DNA of 64,000 nucleotides from Eunapius fragilis. Its lineage: Eukaryota; Porifera; Demospongiae; Spongillida; Spongillidae. The translations under genes were made by a program, and so were the position numbers. The notes under the pieces were generated by a model. It was not told where the DNA came from, made no database searches, and worked only from the letters and a program-made list of their open reading frames with translations. The stretch covers positions 11,917,242-11,981,241 of the forward strand of contig OY811971.1 of NCBI GenBank assembly GCA_963681505.1. The letters run 5' to 3'. Below are positions 1 through 11,092 of the stretch, piece after piece (the stretch's first letter is position 1; every line of letters starts with the position of its first letter).

Positions 1-479
1 ATTACAGCCACTGGTCGCACATACACATTAACAAAGAAACAAATCCCTGAAGCAACAAGGTTGCTAGCTGCTAGCAGAAAGAGTACATTGTTGAATTTAT
101 TCTATGCTGTTTGAGTGCGGGTGTTTCATAAGCAAACTTTCTGGTCAACTATGAATATTTTCAACCAACACTTATGAAATCAGTAGTTTAGCAAGGTGTA
201 ATGGCCTCCCCAAAACCAGATTTGGTAACAAAGGTGATCCTGATACTAGCAACCCTTCTTTTATGGTGTCATTAGGAAATAATGAACTTCACATAAGTTC
301 GTCAAACAGTTCAGTGTCACACCTGTCTTTAGTTAAATGATGTAAACTCCCATAAGTAGGTAAATCAATGCAAAGTATGAAAAGTCTTGTTGAGTGCTCG
401 ATATTTTCATAGCGAAGAGGTTTGTGGTATACATATAGTGTTCATACCTATAAAGAGAATTGGAAATTTATAGGATCTC
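1..479. other. no gene recognised
   Basis: AT-rich sequence with no convincing coding region, repeat ends or splice structure. It may be the flank of the DIRS-like fossil that follows. Confidence 0.5.
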
Positions 480-1800
480 ATATTGAGGGCCCAATTGATG
501 TGGAATGACCCATCAACAGGTTTGATGTCATTCCAAAGGTCACGGCTTAAGGAAAATGGCACCTCACCACTGACCTACCCTACCCACTCGGGTAAAGTGT
601 CAACGACACTTTACACCAGACTCTGCTCACTCCAGTATACAACTGTGGAGGACGTGGCCAGTGTAGCGGCAAAACTAGGTCAGGGTGCGCTATCGAAGCA
701 GCCTACAGCTGGTTCCTGTTCAGCTGCATGACCATCCTTTTCCAGGTGCGAATGGAAAGGCAGATGGAATTAAAACCAAAATTGTAGGCAATGAAGTTAT
801 TTAGGAAAACAAGTGTGGAACTGAGCCCAGAGACATGGGAAATCATCAGACTTGGCAGCATTGTACTTAAGCCATTCAAGGCAGTCTTTTTAGACTTGAT
901 ACTACTACCGCTGGCCAAACACAAGACTGAGGGTCCAGCCACTAGCATCACATTCTTAGGTATCACTATTGACACGCAGCTGGCCAACTAAGCCTTTCCA
1001 ACGAAAAGGTGGAACGTTATGGTCCTTATTTGGTAGCTGGGGAGTCCAAAAAGCGTACACGAGGAAGGAGCTGGAATCACGAGTCATGACGCATGCTCAA
1101 TCACGCCTGTAAGGTCATTCCACCTGGGCACTCCATTCTTAGGAGGATGTTCAATCTACTCAAAAAAACATGGGAAGGCACATCACAAAATTCGTCTGAA
1201 TAGAGAGTTTCGATCCTACCTGCAATGGTGGTCCATATTTTCCACCTCATGGAATGGGGTGTCCTACCTATCTGCTCAAACCACGGGTAATTATCCACTG
1301 ACGCATCTAGAACGTGGGGGAAGCAGTGCCTACAACAAGGACTTATGGTTCCAGCTGCAGTGGGACGCGAATACCTTTCACTTGTCGATAGTGCTAGAGG
1401 AACTGCTGCCTATTGTGGTAGCAACCGCCATGTGGGGGTCGGCTTAGCAAACCAGGAAGAATCCATGCAGCCAGTACTGAAAAGGGTGCTATATGGTATT
1501 TGCAGAGCACAAGCGATGCAGAACAGTGACACACCTTGCATTCGTATGCCCATCAAATGGGCATATAAATGCGGGATGGGGGATGTCGCAGTTGATCATA
1601 ATTCAGCAGCTTCTTATGTCAAAATACACCTGAAAAAATCGAAGTGCGACCAGTTCGGAGCAGGTGCTGACATTCTGTTAGGTTGCACAGGGTGCGATCT
1701 GTGTCCGGTTACGGCGATCGTTGGGTATGTAAACCAAAGGGGCAAGTCACCGTTAGTGTTCCGGTTCGATCCATTCGAACCGAACATTGACCCGAACTGA
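480..1800 (+). mobile_element. DIRS-like tyrosine-recombinase retroelement, fossil
   Basis: Three collinear stretches on the plus strand resemble the DIRS/Ngaro order. At about 630-715 there is an N-terminal reverse-transcriptase stretch (YTTVEDVASVAAKLGQGAL). At about 930-1450 come the C-terminal RT and RNase H region (TEGPATSITFLGITID, then YNKDLWFQLQWDA and ELLPIVVATAMWG). At about 1450-1770 comes a tyrosine-recombinase stretch (KKSKCDQFGAGADILLG, then DLCPVTAIVGYV). The order RT, RNase H, recombinase is what this group uses in place of an integrase. The copy is old and heavily broken, with roughly ten breaks. Ends were not found. Confidence 0.75.
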
Positions 1801-1849
1801 CTTAATTCGAACTGAACTTCGAACGGTTCGTACTTAAAAATTATTACTG

Positions 1850-2470
1850 GTTAAATAAAGTTTTTATGACCATACGAAACAGTTCATTCGGCACAGATTC
1901 GCGCGTAATCGCCGTGATATTGATTTCTGAAAGTACAGATCTTGATCAGAGCATGTTAAATTGGATGCTCATCGCGTCACCTAGCTTTTCCGCAAAATCA
2001 CCATCAAGTTTCACCCAATCATCCAGCTGGAAGCATTTTAAGGACGTCATACCGAGCACTACGCATCCTCATCATGCCATATGTATTCATTGCAATACTA
2101 TTCTCTCAGTAGGCAAGTCTAGATTACCCACAACTTTGCAGAGACACATTGAGAGGTCTCAAAGAATTGTTGATCCAGTACCAGGTGCATTAGATCGCTT
2201 TGTTGAGAGGAATCCATGTTTGACTGATGCAACGCTTAAATGGATAGTGATGACTCACAATCCACTCAGTGAAGTAACTGTTCCATACTTCAGAGCAATG
2301 CTTACAGCTATTTCGAAGTAAAGCCTATTTCAAGTGAATGCCTGCAAAAGAGACTGGGGGAAGTATATGGTTTTGTTAAGATCTTTTTCGCTGTGAGAAT
2401 GTTTCCTTGACTACTGATGGAAGGAAGTCAATTGCATCAATGATTTGTCTCTCTTACATGCCCACTGATG
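1850..2470 (+). mobile_element. hAT-type DNA transposon remnant with BED zinc finger
   Basis: A 151-residue reading frame (1866-2321) contains a BED-type finger: SSWKHFKDVIP, then CIHCNTILS, then LPTTLQRHIE, giving the C-x2-C and H spacing usual for hAT transposase N-termini. It is followed by the conserved hAT block KWIVMTHNPLSEVTVPYFRAML. After the stop the next 130 bp still resemble hAT in other frames (TTDGRKSIASM), so the rest of the transposase is decayed or lost. The catalytic core and the hATC dimerisation domain are absent. Just upstream (1755-1835) there is a cluster of TTCGAAC words in both orientations that may be part of an element end. Confidence 0.65.
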
Positions 2471-2685
2471 GTATATGGGTGGTACCATGGGACTACACCC
2501 CAAGCAGAAAGGGGTGTCCCTTGACAACCCGAAACCCGGAATTGGTCAAAGGTGAACTCCCGCAGTAGCTATAGGTGCACCATCCATGGTGGTATACACA
2601 CCAGGTACATCATCGTAAAGCAAAACAGTACAGAGGTTAACTAGGAATATTAATTGTTCATGATTGTGTACTGTTTTCATTCATA
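2471..2685. other. intergenic, imperfect inverted repeat
   Basis: No coding signal. GGTGGTACCATGG near 2477 and CCATCCATGGTGGTATAC near 2580 form an imperfect inverted repeat, which may be a small palindromic element. Confidence 0.35.
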
Positions 2686-2690
2686 AGTAC

Positions 2691-2941
2691 TGTAGTATAC
2701 GTCAATGCTGATGTAATGCGACCATATCAGCTGGACTTCATTGTAAAGAACAATAGACTTTGTGCGCAAGCCAGTGGCGGCCGCCGAAGATTCTAGATGA
2801 ACAATTACTATTTATGTTATGTCATTGTGCACGGCAGTTGGATCAGTGTCCGTGTTGTGTAGTGTCTTGTGTAGATCATAGTTGTGTGCCATGTCCGTAA
2901 CTCGAGCATGCAACCAGGATTTGCGTCTGGGTGATACTACA
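2691..2941 (+). repeat. 5' LTR of the gypsy element
   Basis: 251 bp, TG...CA ends, matched by the 3' LTR at 7564-7816. The primer-binding region starts right after it at 2942 (TTTGGCGAC). Confidence 0.9.
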
Positions 2942-3776
2942 TTTGGCGACAAAGATTTAAAAAACGCTAATCGTTTCTTTCCTGTGTAAAGGGATATGGC
3001 AGCTCTGAGTACTTTGGGAACCATCAGGCCTTACGACCGCGGTTCGGAAGAGTGGTCAGCCTACTGTGAGCGGCTCTCAGCGCGAACGCAGTCGAGGATG
3101 CAGACAGGCAGCGCGCAGTGTTACTAAGCGTCTGCGAAGCACAGACATATCAGCTCATTCGCAACTTGGTGGTTCCAGCCAAGTCCTTGGACAAAACGCT
3201 GGAGGAGCTCATGGATTTGGTGAAGGAACATTTGCAGCCCGCTCCTTCAGTTATCATGCAGCGCTTTAACTTCAACGGTCGGATGCAAAAGGGGGAAGAA
3301 GCAGTGGCGGAGTATGCCGCTGAGCTGTGGAGCATCGCAGAGCATTGCGAGTTTAAAGACATGTTGGACGAAATGCTTAGGAGATCGTCTGGTATGCAGC
3401 ATCAAGGACACCGGGTTCAAAGACAGCTGTTGGCGGAGCCTAAACTCACCTTCACTAAGGCTCTAGAGATTGCTCAGGCGGCAGAGTTGGCTGAAAAAGG
3501 TGCCCGCATGCTACAGCCTTAACTAGTGATCGATTAACAAGATAGTTCAACCAACTTCCATCTCAAGGAGAAGGGACAACCACCCTTAATTGTTATGGTG
3601 GAACTGAATAATTCCAGCCAACATATGGAGATTGACACTGGTGCGGCGGGTCTCCATAATCAGCGAGACCACGTATGCAGGGTTGTGGCCAAAGAATGTC
3701 AGACCTCCGCTTCTCCAGTCTATGGTGTTGCTTCGAACCTACACTGGGGAGGTGTTGTCGGTGAAAGGGCAGGCTA

Positions 3777-4582
3777 CTCAGGGTAGTTAAGGCTGCCACC
3801 AAATAATTTTACGTCATACAAAATGGCGGCTAGTACCAAAAAGTTATATTTCACGCAAGGACCATCTACTTGCTTAAAACTTGATGTGAATATGTATGCT
3901 AAATACTGCAACTTCTAATAGCTATGTTGTATGCTCTTTAACACACCTATCATACGTAACTGTTTGGAAAACGGCTATGTAAACAAATACGGCTGTAGGC
4001 GGGGATGTTGCGATACAAATTTTAATAAGCTAATTGGCTACAAACAATCTCTTTATGCCCTCACACACTAAATCGACTGGATGCAGGAAATTCTTTGCTT
4101 GGTGTTTTAACAAGGGTCAAAATGGCCGTCGACTTGTACGAAATACGATACATCTTCGATACCCTATGCAGTTATCGAAATATCCAGTCGTAGTGAATAA
4201 CTAGAACCCTAGAGGAGCTTGCCTAGCCGAATAAATTTACCTGAGAGCTGCGTTTTCATCCCCGCGTTTTGAATCTCCGATATTCCCATACAAAGTACAG
4301 TGGTTATTAAAATATAACCACCCGCCAAATTTGTATTGCTGGGCAGCTGCAAGCTCTTTTCGCTAGTCCATTGTGGTTTTTTTCCCATTTCGTGTACGTT
4401 TTGCTCTACATCACTGTAACGTAGCAACAGTGTATGAATACGATACTGAAATAGTGTCCTTGCGCTAAATGAAGACCGAAACGTATAGAATGACATAACG
4501 TCATAATGATGTAATTACAAACATGAATGTTGACAGCATGTTAACATGATTTTTCTTGTGAGGCAGCCTTAACTACCCTGAG
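3777..4582. mobile_element. MITE-like DNA transposon nested in gypsy pol
   Basis: About 806 bp bounded by 21-bp perfect inverted repeats starting CTCAGGGTAGTTAAGG at the left, with the complement at 4562-4582. A TA dinucleotide flanks each side (3775-3776 and 4583-4584). TA duplication plus short TIRs fit a Tc1/mariner-type non-autonomous element. No transposase was seen. A 95-residue frame on the minus strand inside it (4209-4496) has no recognisable domain. Confidence 0.75.
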
Positions 4583-7563
4583 TATGGGTAAACGTCACGT
4601 ACCAGGGTCAGGTACGACAAGATTGCTTGTGGTTCGTGGTAGCGGTCCATCGCTGTTGGGTAGGGACTGGTTGTCAGCTTTGAACATCAACGTGGGTCTG
4701 TTCTGCACACGGGTGGCATCAAGATCCTTCAAGACATCTTGGACAGCCATGCGGAACTTTTCAAGAATGAGCTTGGACTGGTCATGGGTACCAAGGTGAA
4801 GCTCCTCGTTGATGACTCTTCAAGGCGAGAACAGTACCGTATGCCTTGTGGAAAAAGATGGAGGCTGAGTTGGACAGGCTGGAGAATAATAGTGTTATGG
4901 AAAAGGTCCAGTTCGTGGCGTGGGCAGCCATATCAGTGCCAATCCTTAAGCGCGATGGCAGTCTGCGCATCTGTGGGGGCTATAAGCTCACTGTCAACAA
5001 AGCAGCCATAGTGGACAAGTACCCTCTTCCTCCAATTGAAGACATACTCTCCTCGTTAGGGAACGCTAAGGTCTTCAGTAAATTGGATCTGGCCAATGCA
5101 TACTAGCAGCAACCTCTGGAAGAAGAGTCAAAGGAGTACGTCACAATCTCCACCCATCGAGGACTGTACAGGTAAAATCGACTTCCCTTCTGAGTGTCTT
5201 CGGCACCAGCAATATTTCAGCATACCATGGAGTCATTGTTGGCAGGCATACCAAATGTTTCCGTCTACTTTCATGATCTTCTGGTGTCTGGTAGTACAGA
5301 GGAGGAACATTTGCACACGCTGTATGCAGTCCTGGATCGTCCTAGCAATGCTGGAATGAAGTTAAAGCTCTATAAGTGCTTTTTCTTGTTGCCTTCAGTC
5401 GAGTACCTGGGCGATGTAATTTCTGAAAAATACATTATGGCAAGTTCCTGCCAAACTTGTCAAGTGTGCTGGCCCAGTTGTATAAATTGTTGCAGAAAGG
5501 CAGTTCCTGGAAGTGGGAAAAGGAACAGAAGGATGCATTCTTCAATGCCAAGCAGATGCTTACGTCAGCAAAAGTCCTTATCCTTTTCGATCCCAAAAAG
5601 GAGCTACTGCTGGCCTGTGATGCCTCGCCTTATGGGATTGGTGCTGTGCTCTCTCACCGGATGGAAGATGGCTCGGAGAAGCCAATAGCATTTGCTTCGC
5701 GCAGCCTGTCCCAGGCAGAGAGGAAATACTCCCAGTTAGAGGAGGGTCTAGATGTTGTGTTTGGAGTTAGCAAGTTTCAGCTCTATCTTCTGGGTAGAAA
5801 TTTCACTATTCTCTCTGACCACAAACTGCTGCAATACATCATACAATACATTCAGTAGAGGCCGAACCATTTCACCTATGGCATCGTCACGGATTCAACG
5901 TTGGGCGTTAATTTAGAGTGCTTACTGCTATCAGATTGAGTTCAAGCCTGGAAGCCAGCAAAGCAATGCGGATGCACTGAGTTAGGCTCCGACTGGACGA
6001 GGCACCCAAGGATGTTCCGGTTCCTGGAGATACCATCTGCTTAATGGAAGCTTTGGACAGCTGCGGTCCAGTTACGACTGCAGTAATCAAGTCCTGGACC
6101 GACATCCTGTCGTGTGTTAGAAATTTGGTATGTCACAGCAACTGGTCAACAGCTCCTCAAAACCCAGATTTACAACCCTTCCTTCAGAGACAGTTGGAAC
6201 TCAGCGTGGAGTGATTGCCTGCTTTGGGGGTGTCGCATAGTGGTGCCACAGGCTGGAAGAGCAAAGGCGCTAAAAATGTTACATGACTCCCACCCAGGCA
6301 TCACAAGGATGAAGGCTATCGCCAGAAGTACAGTCTGGTGGCCAAGAATTGACAATGCACTGGCAACTAAAGTGAAGACTTGTCAAGCCTGTCAGAGTAA
6401 TAGGATGTCCCCACCCTTGTCGTTACTTCATCCGTGGGGATTCCCGGCTCGCCCCTGGTCTCGTCTCCATGTAGACTTACTTTGCTGGACCATTTCTTGG
6501 AAAGCAATTCATTGTGTTAGTGGATTCTTTTTCCAAGTGGTTGGAAGTTGCAGCAGTCTCTTCCTGTTCCTCCCTGCAAGCTATCAGATTCTTGCGGCAC
6601 GTGTTTTTGACTCATGGGTTGCCTGAAATGCTGATCTCAGACAATGGCACAGCATTCACGTCTGCAGAATTTAAAACTTTTGTAGCTCACAATGGTGTCC
6701 ATAATTTAACTAGCGCTCCGTACCATCTGGGTACGAATGGCTTGGCGGAGAGAGCAGTCCAGACATTTAAGGAAGCTCTCCTGAAAACTTCTGGAGACAT
6801 TGAGACAAGACTGGCAAGATTCTTGTTCAGCTACAGAACACCACCACATATTACCACTGGCGCTTCACCTGCAGAGCTCTTGCTAGGCCGCAAGCCTCAT
6901 ACATTACTCGACAATCTGCACCCAGATCTCACGTCGAAGGTAGCCAAAAGCCAGGAAAGGCAGAAGAGAGATCACGACAGTCATGCCAGGCCTAGGTCTT
7001 TCCAAGTTGGCGATCCAGTTTATGTTACGAATTATAGTGGCTCTCCGCAATGGCTCCTAGGGGTGGTGGAGGGTTTTTCTAAACAGGCACTGCTGGTGAA
7101 GATGCAGGGTGGTAGGACTTGTCATCAACACATCGATCATGTGAGGCCACATGCTGTTGCATTTGCGGAAGAGGAGAAGCTAGGCAGAACGGAAGGAGAA
7201 AGTAATTTGGCAGACCTTGCGTTTAGTGTTGAGAGGGCAGTGGAGCTTCCAGCTGCAGAGGAACAACCCGCTGTAGAAGTACAACTTGCTGCAGAAGAAC
7301 AACCCGTGGTAGAACAGCCGCTGGAGGCGGTAGGGGATCAGGGTCATAGCTGCTGAACCACAGTCGACCAGGATAACAGTGCAGTCTCAGAACAAGTGCT
7401 GGAGGAGCAACAAAGTCTGCAGCCTAAGGATTCTACTTCACCAGTGACAGTAGTTCCAGCTGATGTCTCCCTGGAGGTGGAGCAACCTCCACCGCAGGCC
7501 CCGCCCAGGCGTTCATCTCATCGACGTTACCCCCCAGACCGCTTTGGGCTAACAGGGGAGGAG

Positions 7564-7816
7564 TGTAGTATACGTCAATGCTGAAATAATGCGACTGTAT
7601 CAGCTGGACTTCATTGTAAAGAACAATAGTCCTTGTGCGCAAGCCAGAGGCGGCCGCTGAAGATTCTAGATGAACACTTACTATTTATATGTTATGTCAT
7701 TGTGCACGGCAGTTGGATCAGTGTCCGTGTTGTGTAGTGTCTTGTGTAGATCATAGTTGTGTGCCATGTCCGCAACTCGAGCGTGCAACCAGGATTCGCG
7801 TCGGGGCGATACTACA
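7564..7816 (+). repeat. 3' LTR of the gypsy element
   Basis: Matches 2691-2941 with TG...CA ends; followed by the target duplication AGTAC. Confidence 0.9.
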
Positions 7817-7821
7817 AGTAC

Positions 7822-8584
7822 TAATGGAGTGGGCAGCAGCAATAAAAAGCGTTGCCATGGTAATTATGCCACAAACTCGAATTTAACATCTAATGCTTCG
7901 AGTGCACCAAATACTCTCTGAACTCTGATTTATTACAATACAGTCGATACACATACAGTTATAGGGAACATGCATCCACAGCTTGATTGTGGAGAAAATA
8001 AATACTATAAATAGAAGACTAAGCGAACTATCATTAAGTATTCAAGCCCCTTATGCCCTCAACGAAAATAAAGTGGCTTGTATTTATACATCCATATAGT
8101 AGTAATTGCGAATGCTTCAACATATCATATGGAGATATGCACAAGTTTAAAATGCGAGCTATTCTTATTTTCTTGTTGGAGGTGGGTAGGTGACTACATC
8201 ACTAATTTTAATATTACTGAGAGTTGTAGTGAACAATGCCTACATATATGCTATGATCAAGCTGGGACTGTATCAGCACATCCGTCCACTTACTTTTTTC
8301 TGCATCTTCGCCAAGGCCATTGCTATACTGGCAGTGATAGTGGATTTCCCCACGCCTACGCAAATAGGATAACTGATGAATAATGTTCATGTAAAAACAT
8401 AACAGTGCAAGGACAGATGATAAATCATTACTCCACATACATAGACGTAGGACACTATAACACCTCTCCGTCACCACGCACACACACAAATTATGACACT
8501 CCAAAAAAATGTTTAGTTTCTGGTTCACCACCCGCATAGATGTTTGGGAATAGTGCAAATTGATTATTGTAATTTAATTTATTA
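7822..8584. other. no gene recognised
   Basis: AT-rich. Reading frames of about 100 codons on both strands (8078-8558) overlap one another and show no domain, so they are probably chance. Confidence 0.45.
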
Positions 8585-11032
8585 ATAAATCCCTAGGTCC
8601 TGATTTCAACATCCTACCCTTCCTTTTCTCCTTCCCAAAGGGCACTGCTGCTGGCCCCTCAGGTCTCAGGGTACAACATCTAATTGATGCTGCACAAATC
8701 CCTCTTCCAATTTCCATTGGCTCATTCCTGAGGGATATTGTCAACCTCCTTGCAGCAGGCAAAGCTGCATTGTCAGTTGCCAGATTTCTAGCGGGCGGAA
8801 GCCTCACCGCTTTGAACAAGTTCCCCACCTGATATCAGGCCTATTGCTGTTGGGGAAACTCTCAGAAGGCTAACAGGAAAGTGCTTGTGCTCTTTAGTGA
8901 AAGATAAAGTGTCCAGTTTTTTTGAGCCCCATCAGTTTGGTGTAGCCTGTTCACATGGCACAGAAAAAGTGGTACACGGCCTTCGAAAGTGCATCGAAGA
9001 ACACTCGGGTGATGAAGATTTGTCATCCTGAAAGCAGATATGAGAAACGCTTTCAACCTTATTTCCAGGCTGGCTCTTCTATCTGAATGCTCCACCTTTT
9101 TCCCAGAACTCCTTCCATGGGCAAGTTGGTGTTATGGTTCACACCCTTATTTGTGGCACCCCCTACAACATCTCACTTCTGAGGCAGGTGGGCAGCAGGG
9201 AGATCCATTAGGCCCTTTGTTTTTCGCTTTGGTTCTACACAAGGTCATTGCCGCCATCGATGCAGATGATGACTGCTTTCGTCTCATCCTTCAGGTATGG
9301 TACTTGGATGATGGGGCCCCAGACAAGCTGTTCTGCGGGCGCTCTCCATAATTGAAGACCTTGCTCCATCACTGGGCATTTTCATCAATTTATCCAAATG
9401 TGAACTATTTAGCCGTAGCGATATTTCCATGTTCCCTTCTGCTATGAAAGCTTCACATGTACATGTACCACACCTAGACATTCTTGGTACTCCCAGGGGT
9501 GGATATAAGGTTTCAGAAATGGCCTGACATAATGTCAGACCATATTGGGAGTTGGTCGGACATGGTCTGACATTGCTAATTATAAATATGTCCTTCTAAA
9601 TACCATTATCATAAACCTCAGTATGGTGTAAATAAAACATTTCCCGTACATGTAACTATGCATTTTATGATCGTTGGCTTCATAGATGTACACGCAGTAC
9701 TGTAGCGCTACGTAGCAAACTTTGCTAATCTAGGTAACTATGAATTTAATACCACTTCATGTGGTTTATGTCTATACAAACGATTTTCAGTGGTTATGTT
9801 TGTACAAACAATCAATTCCACACTTGTGAATTACATTAATAAACGATCGGCACTTTTGTCCGACAATGGGAAGTTTGGGCTGACATTGTACAGTTTTGGT
9901 CGGATTTTGTCCGATGTCCGACCACTATATCCACCCCTGTACTCCTATTGGGGACTATCTTTACTGCACTGGGTTCTTTGCCGCGAAGCGTGCTGAATTC
10001 ACAAAGTTGCTATCTAAGTTGGAAGATGTTTCAGATATTGACCCACAGGTGGCCTTTAATTTGCTACGGCTTTGCAGTGGTTTTTGTAAGATGGTGCATT
10101 TAGCCAGATCAACCCCCCTAGTGTGGCTTCTGATTCTCTGAAGATACTTGACTTGGACTTAAGGAGTTGCTTCTCTAAGTGCTTATCTTTAGATCTCACC
10201 GAGGCCGCCTGGTGCCAATCTCAACTGGGCATAAGGTTTGGAGGTTTCGGCCGTCGCTCACTCTCTCACCACTCGAGTGCTGCCTTCATTGTATCCTTTT
10301 GTTCATCTGGTTTTGCCACTGCAAATAACCATCATCTGATTCATGCGGTTAATACCTTCAATAGCTTAGTCTCTACCTCAGATGCCATATCTCCAGAGTC
10401 TGCCATTGAGTCTCCTCCCTCACAGAGATCTCTCTCCCATACGCTGGATAGCTCGATTTACAGTAGTTTGTACGACTCAGCTTCTCCAGCAAACAAAGCT
10501 CGCCTCCTCTCTACCTCTGCTTCCTTGGCCACTTCATGGGTTTCAGTCTTTCCTTCGGGTGAGCCTGACCTGCATCTTGACCCTAGTGAATTCCGCACAG
10601 CTATTTCGTGGTGGCTGGGTTTAAAAACAACAGCCTCCTGCTGTCTGCTATGTCCTGAAATAGCTTTGGACTCCCTGGGGCATCATGCATTGTCATGCAG
10701 ACGAGGTGGTGATGTGGTTCTCCGACATAACCAGCTGCGAGATGTCTTTGTAGATTTTTGCCACAAGGCAAACCTTGGAGTGAGGATCGAGGCAGGTAGT
10801 GCACTTACCCCTGACCTTTCTAGGTCTCGTCCTGCGGATGCCCTAGTGAACAATTGGATAGGTGGAATCTCTGCCGCTTTTGATGTAACTGTGACGTCTC
10901 CTCTTACACCTGTGTCACTTCGTGAATCAAGCGTTACTGCAGGAACAGCTGCACTACTGGCAGAGCAGAGGAAGCACCAGGCGAATGACCCCAAGTGTGA
11001 TACCCTTAGATGGAAATGTATCCCTCTTGCTG
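8585..11032 (+). mobile_element. LINE copy A, restriction-like-endonuclease type, decayed
   Basis: Reverse transcriptase of the non-LTR type: a start like FPKGTAAGPSGLRVQHLID (8635), an AFNLISRLALLSECS helix (9048), the EAGGQQGDPLGPLFFAL block (9182) and the active site WYLDDG (9300). After the thumb region, at about 10640-10740, comes a CCHC knuckle, CLLCPEIALDSLGHHALSC, then RH. The C-terminus (10825-10910) carries RPADALV then AAFDVTVTSPL, the P-x-D and D-x-T-V pattern of the endonuclease of R2/NeSL-type LINEs. Frames change several times and a 446-bp MITE is inserted at 9494-9939. Homology stops at about 11032, where unrelated sequence begins. A matching LINE 3' end at 16113-16215 may be the other side of the same copy. 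Confidence 0.8.
9494..9939. mobile_element. 446-bp MITE inserted in LINE copy A
   Basis: Begins CAGGGGTGGATATA and ends TATATCCACCCCTG (perfect inverted ends). It is flanked by a 6-bp direct repeat, TACTCC, at 9488-9493 and 9940-9945. Inside are several TGTCCGAC and GTCGGAC words in both orientations near each end. No coding capacity. The CAGGGGTG ends are hAT-like, but hAT normally duplicates 8 bp. Confidence 0.8.
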
Positions 11033-11092
11033 GCCTATGGTACATAAGTATAATTGAGAAAACACTAGTATACAATTGTAAAAGTTCAAAGT

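Larger units (their letters stand above)
2691..7816 (+). mobile_element. Ty3/gypsy LTR retrotransposon, fossil with both LTRs
   Basis: The copy is bounded by two direct repeats of about 251 bp (2691-2941 and 7564-7816), each starting TGTAGTATAC and ending GATACTACA. A perfect 5-bp target duplication, AGTAC, lies at 2686-2690 and 7817-7821. A purine-rich tract (AGGGGAGGAG) directly precedes the 3' LTR. Between them are gag-like sequence (about 3000-3520), an aspartic protease region (LLGRDWL near 4645), reverse transcriptase (about 4850-5450), RNase H (LLACDASPYGIGAVLSH near 5610) and an HHCC-DDE integrase (about 6280-6900; SDNGTAF near 6639), with an acidic, EQP-rich tail near 7250-7350. By eye the two LTRs differ at about 14 sites plus one small indel, about 5-6 percent, so the insertion is of moderate age. 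It is broken, with roughly eight or more breaks, and carries a nested MITE at 3777-4582. Confidence 0.9.

Noticed and set aside
4209-4496. 95-codon minus-strand frame within the MITE
   Set aside because: No similarity to a transposase that I can see; the element looks non-autonomous.
8078-8558. Overlapping frames of 60-114 codons on both strands
   Set aside because: AT-rich, hydrophobic by composition, no recognisable motif, and mutually exclusive.
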